From the NCBI RefSeq assembly GCF_921293095.1, contig NC_060254.1, positions 110,446,917 through 110,510,916 on the forward strand: a stretch of DNA of 64,000 nt. The letters are read 5' to 3'. Shown here piece by piece: positions 13,901 to 23,176 of the stretch. Every line of letters begins with the position of its first letter. The first letter of the stretch is position 1. The position numbers and the translations under genes were made by a program. The notes beneath the pieces were generated by a model that had not been told where the DNA came from, ran no database searches, and saw only the letters and a program-made list of their open reading frames with translations. This DNA comes from Ischnura elegans (taxonomy: Eukaryota; Arthropoda; Insecta; Odonata; Coenagrionidae).

Positions 13901-16900
13901 GATAATAGTAAACTACTACTTTAGCAGTGCTTAATTCATCAGGGTGATTTAGAGTAGGTTAGGTTAGCGATCACTCCAGTAAAGCCACAGACATTTGGAT
14001 TTCACACATTCTTAGTAGGAGGATGTTTATTCCCATTCTGTAGTCACTAAGAGATAGCCAGCTACATCTAACATGAGAAGGCCTGAGGAAGACAATACAA
14101 CTATTGTAACAGATGAAGCTGTAGAGTTAGTGATTGCTATTAACAACCAGAATAAACGCAAAGTTCCTTTCCCTAATCCTCCTCAAACCTCTAGAGTTTG
14201 AATTCAAAGGGTATTTTCTTCGGCTTAGCTGGCATTTTGGCTGAGAATCCATTGATATTAGGCCTACTTACACTATAAAAAATTCTGAAGAATTGATTAA
14301 TTCCCATCTCAAGCATGACATTTGAGTTTACAATGTACATTCACTTACCAAGGATGTTAAAACAGAAACAGTTGAAAATTGAAATGATGCAAATAAATAT
14401 TTTGCAGTAATCAATAAATAAACCTTTGAAATTTGTTTGAGTAGGTCTACTTTTAATCTTCAAATCTCAGCATAAGAGATCTTTAATCTTTTCATAAAAT
14501 CGGTATTTGAATTTCCTACATGGCTAGCCTTTTTCTGCTATTGAAATCTCATAACAATGTTCACATGACACTAGAGCAATACTCTGGCCAGCAATTTTCT
14601 TCACGCACCCGAAGCCCTAGTATCACTTGGAATAGGGTTCACAGCTATAGCAACCCATTATATTGCAGTTTTTTCTCAACCTACTTGTTTTCTGGATAGA
14701 TACTTGCAATATTATGCTCAGCGTATTCTAATTAACTGACATATCCATATTATATAATTTTAATAGTTACATTGTAGAACTACAGCAGCATTAATTAATA
14801 TATTCTTTAAAATTATTATAACTACATTCTTAACAACTCAAACAGCACCTATAAAGCCCAGTCAGTAGAGCTAAGACACATGTACCACCTGCAATTCAGA
14901 AAGTGTTTTATTCTCAACCCTTTCTAGACGGTGGAGTTCTCACCTTAGCAAAACTGCTGTACTGAGACCCGAGAGATTCTTCCGTCCCCTCCATATGGAG
15001 CATTTTTGCAGGAAATTTGTGAAGAAGGACGTGTCGCTGATAATCACACACTCTCAGCACCAAGCTTTTTCGACCCCTCATAGTGGAGACTCCGCATTAT
15101 CTCAGACTCCGAGGGTAGTTGGGTTCCCTCGTTTCAGGGTTTGTAAACCTACCAGTGGCATTGGTTCGCGGTCAATCATGCTTTGTTTATACGTATTACC
15201 TATATGGATAATTGTTGCCTGAACGTAAATTGCAGACTTCAAATTGTACTCCTCGTTTTATTCTGAGAATTGCCAAATTTTGAACTAAGCTCTACCGTCA
15301 ATATTAACTCATTTAATGCATCAACAATTTCCATGTTGATGTTTATTCTGAAATCGAGATATAAGTTAATACATATTCATCATAGAATTTTGTCTAAAAA
15401 TGGTAAATGCTGCTCAAAAGACAAATAATTCAATTCTTATTTTATATTTTTTGAGAAAGGAACAAATATTTATTTCGCAAAATGATTGGATAAAAAATTG
15501 TATGACCCTTACCGCTAACAAAGAGGGGTTATATAAGAGGGGTCTGGGTGCCTGCTCCTGGATTTCGAGGGTAAAGTTTAAGCCCTGCAGTGCTGGGTTC
15601 CGAAACAAAGACACCCCGGACTGTCATAAATGGGGGAGAGCTAGGAAATGTGTATATTCAGCATTCGTTCACCTGGTAAGGAAAATCTCCCATGAATATT
15701 TGCGGCTGTCATCTCCCGGGTCAAGAAACATCCTGACATATAATTTCGTCTTCAGTAGGGAATTGGTCAATCAATCCTCTCGTAAACAAGGACCCTTCTC
15801 CTCATCATCTCCTCCCTTATTCATATCATTTTAATACCTAGAGTCATGCTCCACCATTTTGTCAAGCCATGTCCCTAGCAAGGACTATCTTCCCTACTCA
15901 GTTCCACCTGTTTCGTGATATACAGGTTATTTAGTATAGAACTGATTTTATTGAGAGATAATGATTTTAGAAATTACCATATTACCATAAACAAAGAGGA
16001 ATTCCAATAATGTAAGGGTAGAAAGTGTCTAGTATGTTCTTCTTTCCATGGAACAGCAGTTTCTTTTCTAGCCATCAAACAAAAAATAGTCCAATTCAAT
16101 TGTTTATCACAATTTATGGGCAAAACATGATCTGCAAAAAAGATCCCATCCCTGCCGAGTATCAAGTGAGAAGGATTACCAAAGGCACTGAGTTTTTAAA
16201 GAAAGTGTAGATTGATTGAGTTTGGAGGAGGAAAAAAGCAGAGAGGAAATAAGATCGGCCCCCCACCCACGTACCTTGGAGGTGCGAGACACTGAAACGC
16301 GGTGAAGGGCGGGGGGCATTTGGAGGGTCTAACACAATTATTGACCCCTCGTGAAATAGCATTCCCTCCAATCCTTTGACATGGACATCAACTAATGGTT
16401 CTCTCTCCAATTGGCTCCTCCTCTGGACTTTTAAATGGAAAATTAAAGTACGTTTTCATTTCACATCATTAGAATTCTTTGTTTAATTTAACAAAACCAC
16501 TTACTCCTATATCCACTCTTTTTTTATTTTGACTGACTCTGGTTTACAAGGTTCAAAATGGCATCACCTGCTCAAACCTATAAACCTATGGTTGGTCAAA
16601 ATAATATGAGCGTGAAAATAGGACAAAATGATTTCATTACGTTAAATAACAACAACTTCCACAGAATTACTTTGGAAACTGTATCTTTTATCCAAAATTC
16701 TTTGTTTGTTAAAACAGGATGGCCACTCAATCATTAAAAAATTCAATTCCCTCCCTTGTCAAGACTTAAATAATCGTTAAGCCAACTTTCTGGAGAGCTG
16801 GATAATATGTACTTAATAATGGAATATTCATCCTTGAAGGAGATAAAACAGTGATAAATGAAGTGCAGTTATATTACACCTTTGGGCAATATTATGACGT

Positions 16901-18689
16901 AAAAATAAATTTCAGCAGTTTAGATGCAGCAAATAAATGACAGGCTCAGGATCAGATGTTAGATTACCAAAGATATAAGTAAGCTTTACCAGAATTAGGA
17001 AAAATTACAATTGGACTTCAATAGCAATGGCGACATTACCAGATTTCCCTGTGAATTTCCTTGACATACTTGACTTGAATTTTCCAGGAAGAGTGGCCAT
17101 CCTATCAATTAAAAGTCAATATTTCCCAGCAACCAAAAAAATGCCTTTAAATAAGATTTACTACTAGCTGCTTAAAGTTTCTATGCCTTTTCATTTTGTT
17201 TAGTTTAATTTGATAAAAATGATTTATGATGCATATCAACAATATTTAAGTTTATATATGACCTATTGAGGGTTTAGAAAATTGTTAGCAACAAAAATGC
17301 TAGATCCTAATGTAATAGAAATTGAAATATATGTACAGGAAATTGGGATTAATCAATATAATCTGAAACCTATTGGTCCATATAGAATGCCACGCGAATG
17401 AATGAATGACAAATAAGCCTAATGATCCTCAATCTTGCCATTGAAGACACATAGGAAGTAAGAAATATTGGGGTGCAGTATGTACAGCAAAAATCACTGT
17501 TCACATGGTCCCCACTTAGATTTATATTAACAGAAAGTTCAGCTTTTGTTTCATTAAAATCAACTGAGACATTCACTCTAAAACTAACTGATAACAACTT
17601 ATTCATGAAAATTGTCTGCAGTATTGGTTGAATATGTCAATATGAGAGACCTTCGAGACTGGAAATGGCATTCAAGACAGAATAATGTAATGACAGCATT
17701 CACTTCAGCCAGAGGATTTTTGAAGTATTTATGCTACAGAATACGGAAAATAAGAAACTAAGAAGTAAAATTGCTAGCAATTTCAGTACCATTATTAACA
17801 GATGACGCCAGTGCTTTGGGAGTTAGCTTTTCCTCCTTCAGAGAGCTCAGTTTCACTTTCACCTGCAAATCATAGTGAAAGAAATTAGAAAAAAGAAGCA
17901 ATTCCAAGCCTATAAAACATTCCTATAAATTATATATAACAGGCACTCACAGCATCTAGTTCTGACTTTAACTTAGATATTTCTTGATCCTTTTCATCTA
18001 CTTTGCTGCTATACTTATCCTTCTCAATTTTTAAAGAAGCTATGGTCCCATCTTTGGCTATATCAAGCTTCTTCAACGACTCCTAAAATATAAAATAAGC
18101 TATTATCAAAGGGATTTAAGATATAAACAACGAGTGAGTTACCATATCACGATAGAGTTTAGCCTAAACGTAGTTATATCACTATGAAATTACCAGTTCG
18201 CTTCCACACATAGCCGCCGCATTTTGAGCATCACCTGCATTTTTCATCTGAGTTTTCAGTTCCACATCCTTTTGAGATTCTTGAGTTTTCATATTATTAA
18301 CCTCAACCTTCATTTTCTCCAGTCTCACTTTCACTTGTGCAAGTTCGTCTTCCGTATTCTTCAGACGATTGTCCAAGACCATTCTGAGTTGTAAACATTG
18401 CTCTCTCTGGTCCGAACTAAGGAAGAGAATATATATGCATCCATTCATGCAATATTATAAATATAATACATACTCTGGAGCTCATCCTGAAGAACGAAAA
18501 TATGAAACGTGATTGCTTTTACCTAAGTTTAAATTTTTCCCCGAGATCTTCCAATTGCCTAATTAAGTCATTGTTTTGAGTGGCCAATGACCACCACTGA
18601 ACAGTAGAAATAAGGCATACTAAAAGAAGACCGCCAAATAAGAACGGTGGATATCTTCCATAATTCCCTCGCATTTGTTCTATACCCAT
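1811..18689 (-). CDS. GOLM1/GOLM2 (CASC4)-like Golgi membrane coiled-coil protein, six exons
   Basis: Exons on the minus strand are 18689-18523, 18416-18194, 18082-17951, 17862-17790, 4446-4330 and 1938-1811. All junctions are GT-AG and the phases agree, giving 279 aa. Residues 1-13 are a short cytoplasmic tail; about 14-32 (PPFLFGGLLLVCLISTV) form an uncleaved signal anchor; about 36-195 are coiled coil rich in Lys, Glu and Leu; the last 80 residues are acidic, charged and disordered, ending in KPPEQPPI. This layout, and the WWSLATQNN segment after the anchor, matches the Golgi GOLM1/CASC4 family, whose vertebrate members are single-pass type II cis-Golgi proteins longer than this one. The start is the ATG at 18689, just before the anchor; an upstream in-frame TTG is not needed. 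The 13-kb intron between exons 4 and 5 could hide further exons (one candidate at 16275-16427). Family assignment rests on layout and motif resemblance, not on a search. Confidence 0.72.
2175..2262 (+). repeat. SINE tail related to the SINE at 61766-62010
   Basis: The stretch runs from CCTGTGGCTAAGCCTGAGG through GAGCTCTACCCTC to GGCTGAATCACAG. The same order of blocks is seen at the 3' end of the tRNA-derived SINE at 61.77-62.01 kb (CCTGTGAGGTTAG, GAGCTCTATTCTC, GGTTGAATCACAG). Only the tail is present; the tRNA-like head is missing, as expected for a 5'-truncated SINE in the last intron of the Golgi gene. Confidence 0.5.
3163..3336 (+). mobile_element. Short TIR element of the GAATATAGTCCCCC family (copy 1)
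   Basis: The stretch opens with CCGTATTTCTCCGAATGTAG and closes with TATTCAGACATATACG, a diverged inverted repeat. Inside are poly-C runs and AAAAGTTAAAAAATTGTGTTTG. The same blocks recur in opposite orientation at 38286-38483. There is no coding capacity, so it is a MITE-like repeat in the last intron of the Golgi gene. Confidence 0.5.
3612..3640 (+). repeat. Single end of the TTTAAGCCTGAATCAC MITE family
   Basis: CTTAAGCCTGAATCACATGA matches the terminal repeat of the elements at 56212-56628 and 56699-57030. I could not find the other end, so this is a solo or badly decayed terminus. Confidence 0.35.
4330..4446 (-). CDS. Golgi coiled-coil gene, exon 5
   Basis: The exon lies between a GGTCTTAG acceptor and a GTACGT donor. 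It encodes 38 full codons, acidic at first (GEQGAEQDDNHGGERDDGEE) and then VPVLPEKKSLSLPRKAPT. It has two leading and one trailing split-codon bases, matching exon 4 on one side and exon 6 on the other. The sequence suits the acidic, disordered lumenal tail of GOLM-type proteins. Confidence 0.65.
6062..6310. mobile_element. Foldback element 1 with hammerhead-like arms
   Basis: A 230-bp inverted repeat: the left arm from 6081 (GCAGTAAAGTTTTCTC, TTTTGCACCGGGTCAGG, CTCCATGTCTAC) is mirrored by the right arm ending at 6310. The short centre contains repeats of CCAATGATTC. To the left lies GGTTTTTTCCCGGCG, which is also found beside the related element at 60793-60982. On the minus strand the left arm reads CTGATGG, T, a GATGGGC/GTTCATC stem (two G-U pairs), then GAAA; the right arm reads TTCATCGAAACGCTGG on the plus strand. 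This resembles a decayed hammerhead core. It lies in the long intron of the Golgi gene and has no open frame. Confidence 0.6.
6441..6810 (-). mobile_element. MITE with GAGAGTTGTCCGATGACA inverted ends (copy A)
   Basis: GAGAGTTGTCCGATGACA starts at 6456 and its inverted copy ends at 6797; the similarity extends about 15 bp further out on each side (TCTGGCCAC). The internal 320 bp match the element at 9832-10181 in opposite orientation, for example the segments around TGCATTTGGGGGACAG and CTTGTTTTGGTGG. There is no transposase frame, so it is a non-autonomous DNA element; the superfamily is unclear. Confidence 0.65.
7540..7740. other. CpG-rich patch inside the long Golgi-gene intron
   Basis: In an AT-rich intron this 200-bp stretch is dense in CG dinucleotides (ACGCCGCACGGCGGG, TACGCGTCGCG, TTTTCGCGCGCTTG). 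It has no long open frame or repeat I can recognise. It could be an alternative promoter or enhancer, or a recently inserted element. I only see the composition change. Confidence 0.3.
9080..9798. mobile_element. Non-autonomous Tc1/mariner-pogo (Tigger)-like element
   Basis: The right end, read outward-in on the minus strand, is TACACTCCCGATTACGCTG followed by GGCTAATGATGG and GACGGCACGAATAATCGG; the left end is a diverged GGCTCCTGATTGTCCGGCTG with GCGGATTACCCGTG. Such CTCCCGATTA ends next to TA are typical of pogo/Tigger-like elements. A second copy of the end block lies at 24094-24165. The interior is relatively GC-rich without a recognisable transposase. Confidence 0.5.
9832..10181 (+). 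mobile_element. MITE with GAGTTGTCCGATGACAG inverted ends (copy B)
   Basis: The second copy of the element at 6441-6810 lies in the opposite orientation in the same intron. The ends are AGAGTTGTCCGATGACAG on the left and CTGTCATCGGACAACTCTCG followed by GTGGCCAGACTGT on the right. The interior carries CCCCCAAATGCACCTC and CTTTTGTTTACAAGTGACG. No coding capacity. Confidence 0.65.
10354..11469. mobile_element. Pogo-like DNA transposon relic with GTAGACTCTCGTTA ends
   Basis: AGTAGACTCTCGTTAATACG on the left is mirrored by CGTAATAACGAGAGTCTACA on the right, about 1.1 kb apart. TIRs of this TAGACTCTCGTTA type are common in pogo/Tigger-like elements. The interior is AT-rich with a more GC-rich core near 11000-11200 but no transposase frame that I can read, so it is a deleted or decayed non-autonomous copy. 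Confidence 0.55.
11470..16270. other. Intron of the Golgi gene without a supported feature
   Basis: AT-rich sequence with scattered short open frames. Those at 12128-12490 (minus) and 12889-13188 (plus) are low-complexity or unlike any family I know. The plus-strand frame at 15400-15834 (144 codons) is long for this composition but I do not recognise it. I see no splice-framed exon that fits the phase of the Golgi gene in this part. Confidence 0.4.
16275..16427 (-). CDS. Possible extra (cassette) exon of the Golgi coiled-coil gene
   Basis: On the minus strand there is an AAAAG acceptor, 153 nt open in one frame, and a strong AAG/GTACGT donor. It has two leading and one trailing split-codon bases, so it could be inserted between exons 4 and 5 without changing the frame. 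The encoded 50 residues (QRRSQLEREPLVDVHVKG at the start, then a Pro-rich end) resemble nothing I know, and the acceptor has a weak pyrimidine tract. It may be chance. Confidence 0.22.
17790..17862 (-). CDS. Golgi coiled-coil gene, exon 4
   Basis: The exon lies between an ATTTGCAG acceptor and a GTACTG donor. It encodes VKVKLSSLKEEKLTPKALAS and then SVNN, the end of the coiled coil. One trailing G joins the CA of exon 5 to make an alanine codon. Confidence 0.72.
17951..18082 (-). CDS. Golgi coiled-coil gene, exon 3
   Basis: Forty-four whole codons between a TATTTTAG acceptor and a GTGAGT donor. The peptide ESLKKLDIAKDGTIASLKIE and the Lys/Glu-rich stretch after it have hydrophobic residues at coiled-coil spacing. 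The donor is close to consensus. Confidence 0.8.
18194..18416 (-). CDS. Golgi coiled-coil gene, exon 2
   Basis: The exon follows a CTTCCTTAG acceptor and ends at a GTAATT donor. One leading base completes a serine codon. It encodes SDQREQCLQLRMVLDNRLKN and a further long heptad-patterned helix (KVRLEKMKVEVNNMKTQESQ), ending in an Ala-rich segment with MCGSEL. Confidence 0.8.
18523..18689 (-). CDS. Golgi coiled-coil gene, exon 1 (signal anchor)
   Basis: It starts at ATG (18689-18687), MGIEQMRGNYGRYPP, followed by the membrane segment FLFGGLLLVCLISTVQWW and the first coiled-coil residues, ending at a GTAAAA donor. Another ATG 50 nt upstream opens only a short frame in a different phase, so it could act as a small upstream ORF. 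Confidence 0.78.
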
Positions 18690-19244
18690 CTCACACACAA
18701 GAAACAGTAATAAAAACAACTCCAATTAACTTGGATTCCATTGCGGATTGCGATATTCACTTTTTCGTATCCACGTTTAACGAGGGAATTCAAAAAAATT
18801 AACATCCTATTTAAATCTAAACCCGTAAACCGTAGGGTATATGATCGTTGTCTAAACCAACCAAGAAAAACGAAAAAACCGCTAGATGTATGTATTTATT
18901 ATACTATCTCCAATGAAATTGAACTGCGAGGGTAATGGGATAAAAATCTAATTCAGCAAATTAGGAGATCGTATTTCATACTTTAATTCTCATTATGAAA
19001 TACACAATACATTATACAATTCATTGCAAATATGCATTATACAATGATTAACTCAAATATAATAATAACCCTTTTTAAATGAGTGCATACGAAATCTCTT
19101 CCTTAGTTCGAGATGATTCAGACGTGGCACTGGGCACTCCAATATTTGACCCCTAATAAATCAATTGTGGTTTTATTAAATTTCCTGGGGTAGTTATTTA
19201 TCTTTTATTGAAGCTTATTCCAAAACTCAAGTTGATCCTTGCCA

Positions 19245-19565
19245 GGGGCGCAGCTTGGAATTAAGGCTGGGGGGGGGGGGGATTTAGGTGCAATTAATAC
19301 CGGGCGTATGGGGGTATGATATACCCAACAGGATAAGCAGTATAGGTGCGAGGTTAATAAATTGCGGAATTTTTATATAAATGGTTCAAAATGGTGACTT
19401 TTACGGCTTTCTGAGGGATATTTTATTGATCCTTACACTATTCTATTAGTAATATCAATCCAATTGAGTAAAATGGATTAAACTTCAAAATTTCTCTGAG
19501 CTCTGGGGGGATTTTAACCACCAAAACCCTCCCCTCCCTGCACCCCCAGTATAAAACTGGTGAAA
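19245..19565 (+). repeat. G/C-tract repeat of the CAGTGGCG group
   Basis: It opens with CCAGGGGCGCAGCTTGG and a poly-G run and closes with poly-C blocks and CTGCACCCCCAG. This layout (a degenerate AGTGGCG-like start, homopolymer G near one end and C near the other, AT-rich middle) recurs at least seven times in the window. Confidence 0.4.
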
Positions 19566-20324
19566 CTGGAGCGTGTCATTTGAGTGAATTCAAAAAACTC
19601 TCATCCTAATTGCTACCATAATAAGATCTTTAGAAACAAGAAGAATTTTGAGAGTTATAGTTGTAAAAGAATGTGAGTCATAATCACTCACATCCTTTTC
19701 CTTGGGCTACAACTTTATCACGGTGGAAAGGCTGGTGTGTTCCCATGATCCTTAGAGCCGTACTGGTAGGATTAATTTGCTATTATCATCAATAGGGCCA
19801 CCCACACCTCGTAGGTTGAGGAGTAGGAGCCAGACAGAAAGTAGTCCATAATATGGTGTCATGTTAATAATACTTTTAGAATGGAGGTGGGAAATCCTAC
19901 CAACTATCTCTTCCCTGAAAAAAAGGAATACAATCTATTGAATGAACCTTGGAAACTTTTCAAAAGGTACCTGCCTGCAAAGGGCAAGATGGCAAATTTG
20001 GAGAGAAAATTCCTTTGTTCGCATTTCCAAAATTCATTCCAGGGCATCGTTTTATTTAATTCCCCTCTGCAAGTTTTGTTATCTGTAGGTCACTGCTTAC
20101 AAATTCTCATCTGCAATTCCATTACAAGAATTTCCTCTTCATGATTCTCCTCCAGAATGGTGATCAACTGATTCGGCCTCACTTTTTATTGTTTAGTGAA
20201 TTTTAAGTTTTTTAAGCATTTTAGAAGAGTCATATGATCAACATTAGAACCCTTATCACTTGAATCTCGATATCTGGACACACTGGGGAAAATTGACTAG
20301 CCTGACACATTTTTCCTCACATCT

Positions 20325-20383
20325 GTAACGAATTCTTGGGGGGGGCCCGGCCCCCCTCAGGCCCCTTGGAGTCCGCGCCACTG
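20325..20383 (-). repeat. Fragment of a CAGTGGCG-group repeat
   Basis: Read on the minus strand from 20383 it begins CAGTGGCGCGGACTCCAAGG and runs into poly-G/C. Only this end is recognisable. Confidence 0.4.
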
Positions 20384-21804
20384 ATTCTGGTAGTTTAATG
20401 ATGGATGATTTAAGGATGTTCAGGACAAATAGTGTCATCAAGTGACTTTTCACCCTCTTTGAAATGAAAAAAAAAACATAGGAAATCATGATTTTTTCCC
20501 TAAGCACTATACTTGTAAATTGTTATTAACATCTCAACAGCCTTCACAGCTACCTGCAATAAGGAAGTAATATAGGAAAAAATATAAAGGAATTGAGAGT
20601 GCTTTCACCAAACAAATCAATGAGATGAGCATAATGAACTCAGTCAGCATCATAACACTTAATATGGCAAGAGCTGTGCTATGGTCACCTAGCCAGATAA
20701 ATGCATACGTACTACTTGAGCAAAACTCACAATATTCCCATATTCTGGTTATATTTCGATACCCCTCATATAGAAATCATATTTTAATAAACCAAGAAAG
20801 TTGGAAGATAATTAATTGGGTATGCAGGATAGTTGTAATAAATGTGGTGTCTCCATAATGAGAACACCAAAGGCTGCACACAGTAATAAATAACCAAATA
20901 AAGCCAGCTGTTTACCAGCATATTGTACTTACTTGTTCCTGTTAAGTATACAACACAATGTTTAATGAGCCAGGGCAAAGTAACTTGCTTTCTAAAAATA
21001 GTAATATATATGTACACAAAAACAGTTACTTCAGAAGCTAAGTAAAGATGATAATTTTAAGTTACTGTAGTGAAATTAAGACATCATAAATTAAAATAGT
21101 TATATCTTTTAATGGATAAAATAAAAGAAAAAGTAACATTCACTCATAAATATCACGAAAATTTCGTAAAAATGCACCAAAGAGCCATATAGTAGTAAAA
21201 GCACATCAGTTGTGTTCTGCCATCACTGATGAAACTGCCAACGCAAGACAGTACAATCTTGTCTGAAGGTTGTAACAATATGACTTGGAATATCCATTTC
21301 TCAAAAGTAACATCACATAAAAATAATGAAATTAATGCATTAACAATTATATATGAATTCACAGTTTTATATATGAAGACACAGTAATACTTTAATTAAA
21401 ATCTAGATGCTTTAGTCAAAACAATGAAATTACCAGCAGTGAACATCTATTTTCAGACAACCTTTGCATCATACTGAATGAAATACTGAAAGTTTGATCA
21501 CAACCAAACATTACAAAATGTCGAAAAAATATATGAAAGGAATATGGGTGAATGTTCACTTAAATTTCTCAAACCAAAATAACAATTCAAATTTTTACTC
21601 TTTCCACGAGTATAAGATAATTTTTGGTAAATACCATTATTTGGAAAATTCATACATTCAGTACCAAATATTTACTTGTCTACCTTCCAATCCTGTAAGA
21701 GGAGGTAGAATAAATATCACTGATAGCAAAGACATATATCACAGGTTCACCATCTTCTTGAATAACTTTCAGCACACCACTGTGCATCGTTACACGGTTG
21801 TAAT

Positions 21805-21810
21805 TTTATT
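21805..21810 (-). terminator. Possible poly(A) signal of the EGF-domain gene
   Basis: AATAAA on the minus strand, about 1.2 kb past the stop at 22995. If used, the 3' UTR would include the hairpin at 22626-22690. Hexamers are frequent in AT-rich DNA, so this is weak. Confidence 0.25.
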
Positions 21811-22625
21811 ATCATAAACACCTTGACTAGTTAATACCAAACAAGTAGCAGCAAGAATGTCACTAACTGTATTGAAAAGCAGTGTGCTTTGCATACTTTG
21901 CAAATGAAGCCCTTCATCACCAAAGTATTCGCTCCACACTTAGAGCATAATCCTCAGGTAACATTATGACAAAGATATTTTGGCAACCTAATGAAGATGA
22001 TGTGCCACAAGTAAGTATATAACCAAATAATACCAGCAAGAAGTGTTCTATTCACAATATCAGAGAAGTTTCGCTTCACTGAAATGATGATGTACAGAGA
22101 TTAACCACACATTCAATTTTAATTTACAAGATAAATAAAAGAACCTTAACAATTAGAATGTACCATTATTTTCCAGTTTATATGACATGCTCTTTCTTCT
22201 AAGAAAACCCCATACAAATTGACCACAAGATAAAATAAACAATGCCATGCACATAGACAGTGTCAATTGACAAGAACTTTAAAAAAAATCAGCTTTTCTG
22301 CATGACTTGTATCTTAGAATATTTCATTGCATCTTTTATACAGATAACCCTGGATAAATGGATAACTATTTCATACCATTACGAAGAAGGACAAGAAAGC
22401 TTAACACCAATAATTTACTATCTGCAATATTATAATTACAATTGTATGAAGATCCAAAGAGTACAAATCTTAAAATACATAGATGCGTACACAAAGGTAT
22501 TGTGACTAATTAAATGATTCCAAGTCATCAGAAGCTTTCTATAGAAGCAATATTGTGCTCATTATGTGTACCTAGTTTTCCCAACTGACACAGCATGCTT
22601 TGAATGTAGGCTTTTGCAGCAAGAG

Positions 22626-22690
22626 GCATCGTTGCTAACGGCTTCCGGGCGCAACACGCAGCTGCACCCGGAAGCCGTTAGCAATGATAC
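22626..22690. other. Near-perfect 24-bp hairpin in the probable 3' UTR of the EGF gene
   Basis: The arms 22626-22649 and 22667-22690 are complementary at all but two positions, one of which is a G-U pair in RNA. The core is TTGCTAACGGCTTCCGGG, with a 17-nt loop containing GCAGCTGC. It is markedly more GC-rich than its surroundings and lies 305 bp downstream of the EGF-gene stop on the sense (minus) strand. It could be a regulatory stem-loop, a short-RNA precursor or a tiny foldback insertion. Confidence 0.7.
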
Positions 22691-22994
22691 AGCATGGTTG
22701 CTTCAGAAAGCTGATGGAAATGCTACTCTCTGCCTGCATAAAACTCGATGTCTAACATATGCTGTACAAGATAACATAACAAGGCAAATGATTAGTTTTC
22801 ACCTCTCGGAGAAATGATTAAGCCCAGAGATCTAACCTTATGCATTTCAGGATAAGCTGGAAATTAATGATAGATTCTGCATGTGTAACATAAAATTTCA
22901 GTATGGACAAATCCAAAAGGAATCTCACACACAATGTCTAAAGCACATTTTTCTCCAGTGCACATCTATGGCTGCGAGGACCCCACGTTTCTTC

Positions 22995-23176
22995 TTAAGC
23001 AATTGGTGCGTCATCATCCTCTTCTTCTGCTCTCCCAATAAACACTTCGTCATACCTCCGCATCCCTATTCGTCTCACCCTTTCGTGCCACTTGTACCTG
23101 CGAGCTGAATACACCAAAGCCACAGCACCACCAATCAATAGTATGGGGATAATCGTGCCAAGTGCAATGGATGAGC
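22995..23176 (-). CDS. EGF gene, exon 3 (membrane segment and cytoplasmic tail)
   Basis: It follows an ATCAGTTTCAG acceptor and ends at TAA (22997-22995). It encodes SSIALGTIIPILLIGGAVAL and the basic then acidic cytoplasmic tail. The two leading bases complete the glycine codon begun in exon 2. This frame has no ATG-initiated ORF, so splicing is the best explanation. Confidence 0.78.

Larger units (their letters stand above)
18690..22994. other. Intergenic region between the Golgi gene and the EGF gene
   Basis: The left end should hold the promoter of the minus-strand Golgi gene; I see no clear TATA box. The right end is the probable 3' UTR of the EGF gene. Between them lie two G/C-tract repeats (19245-19565 and 20325-20383), listed separately. 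The rest is AT-rich with no supported gene. Confidence 0.4.

Noticed and set aside
15400-15834. 144-codon plus-strand open frame
   Set aside because: Long for this base composition, but the product shows no motif and no signal or membrane segment, and the flanks give no supporting splice or promoter signal.
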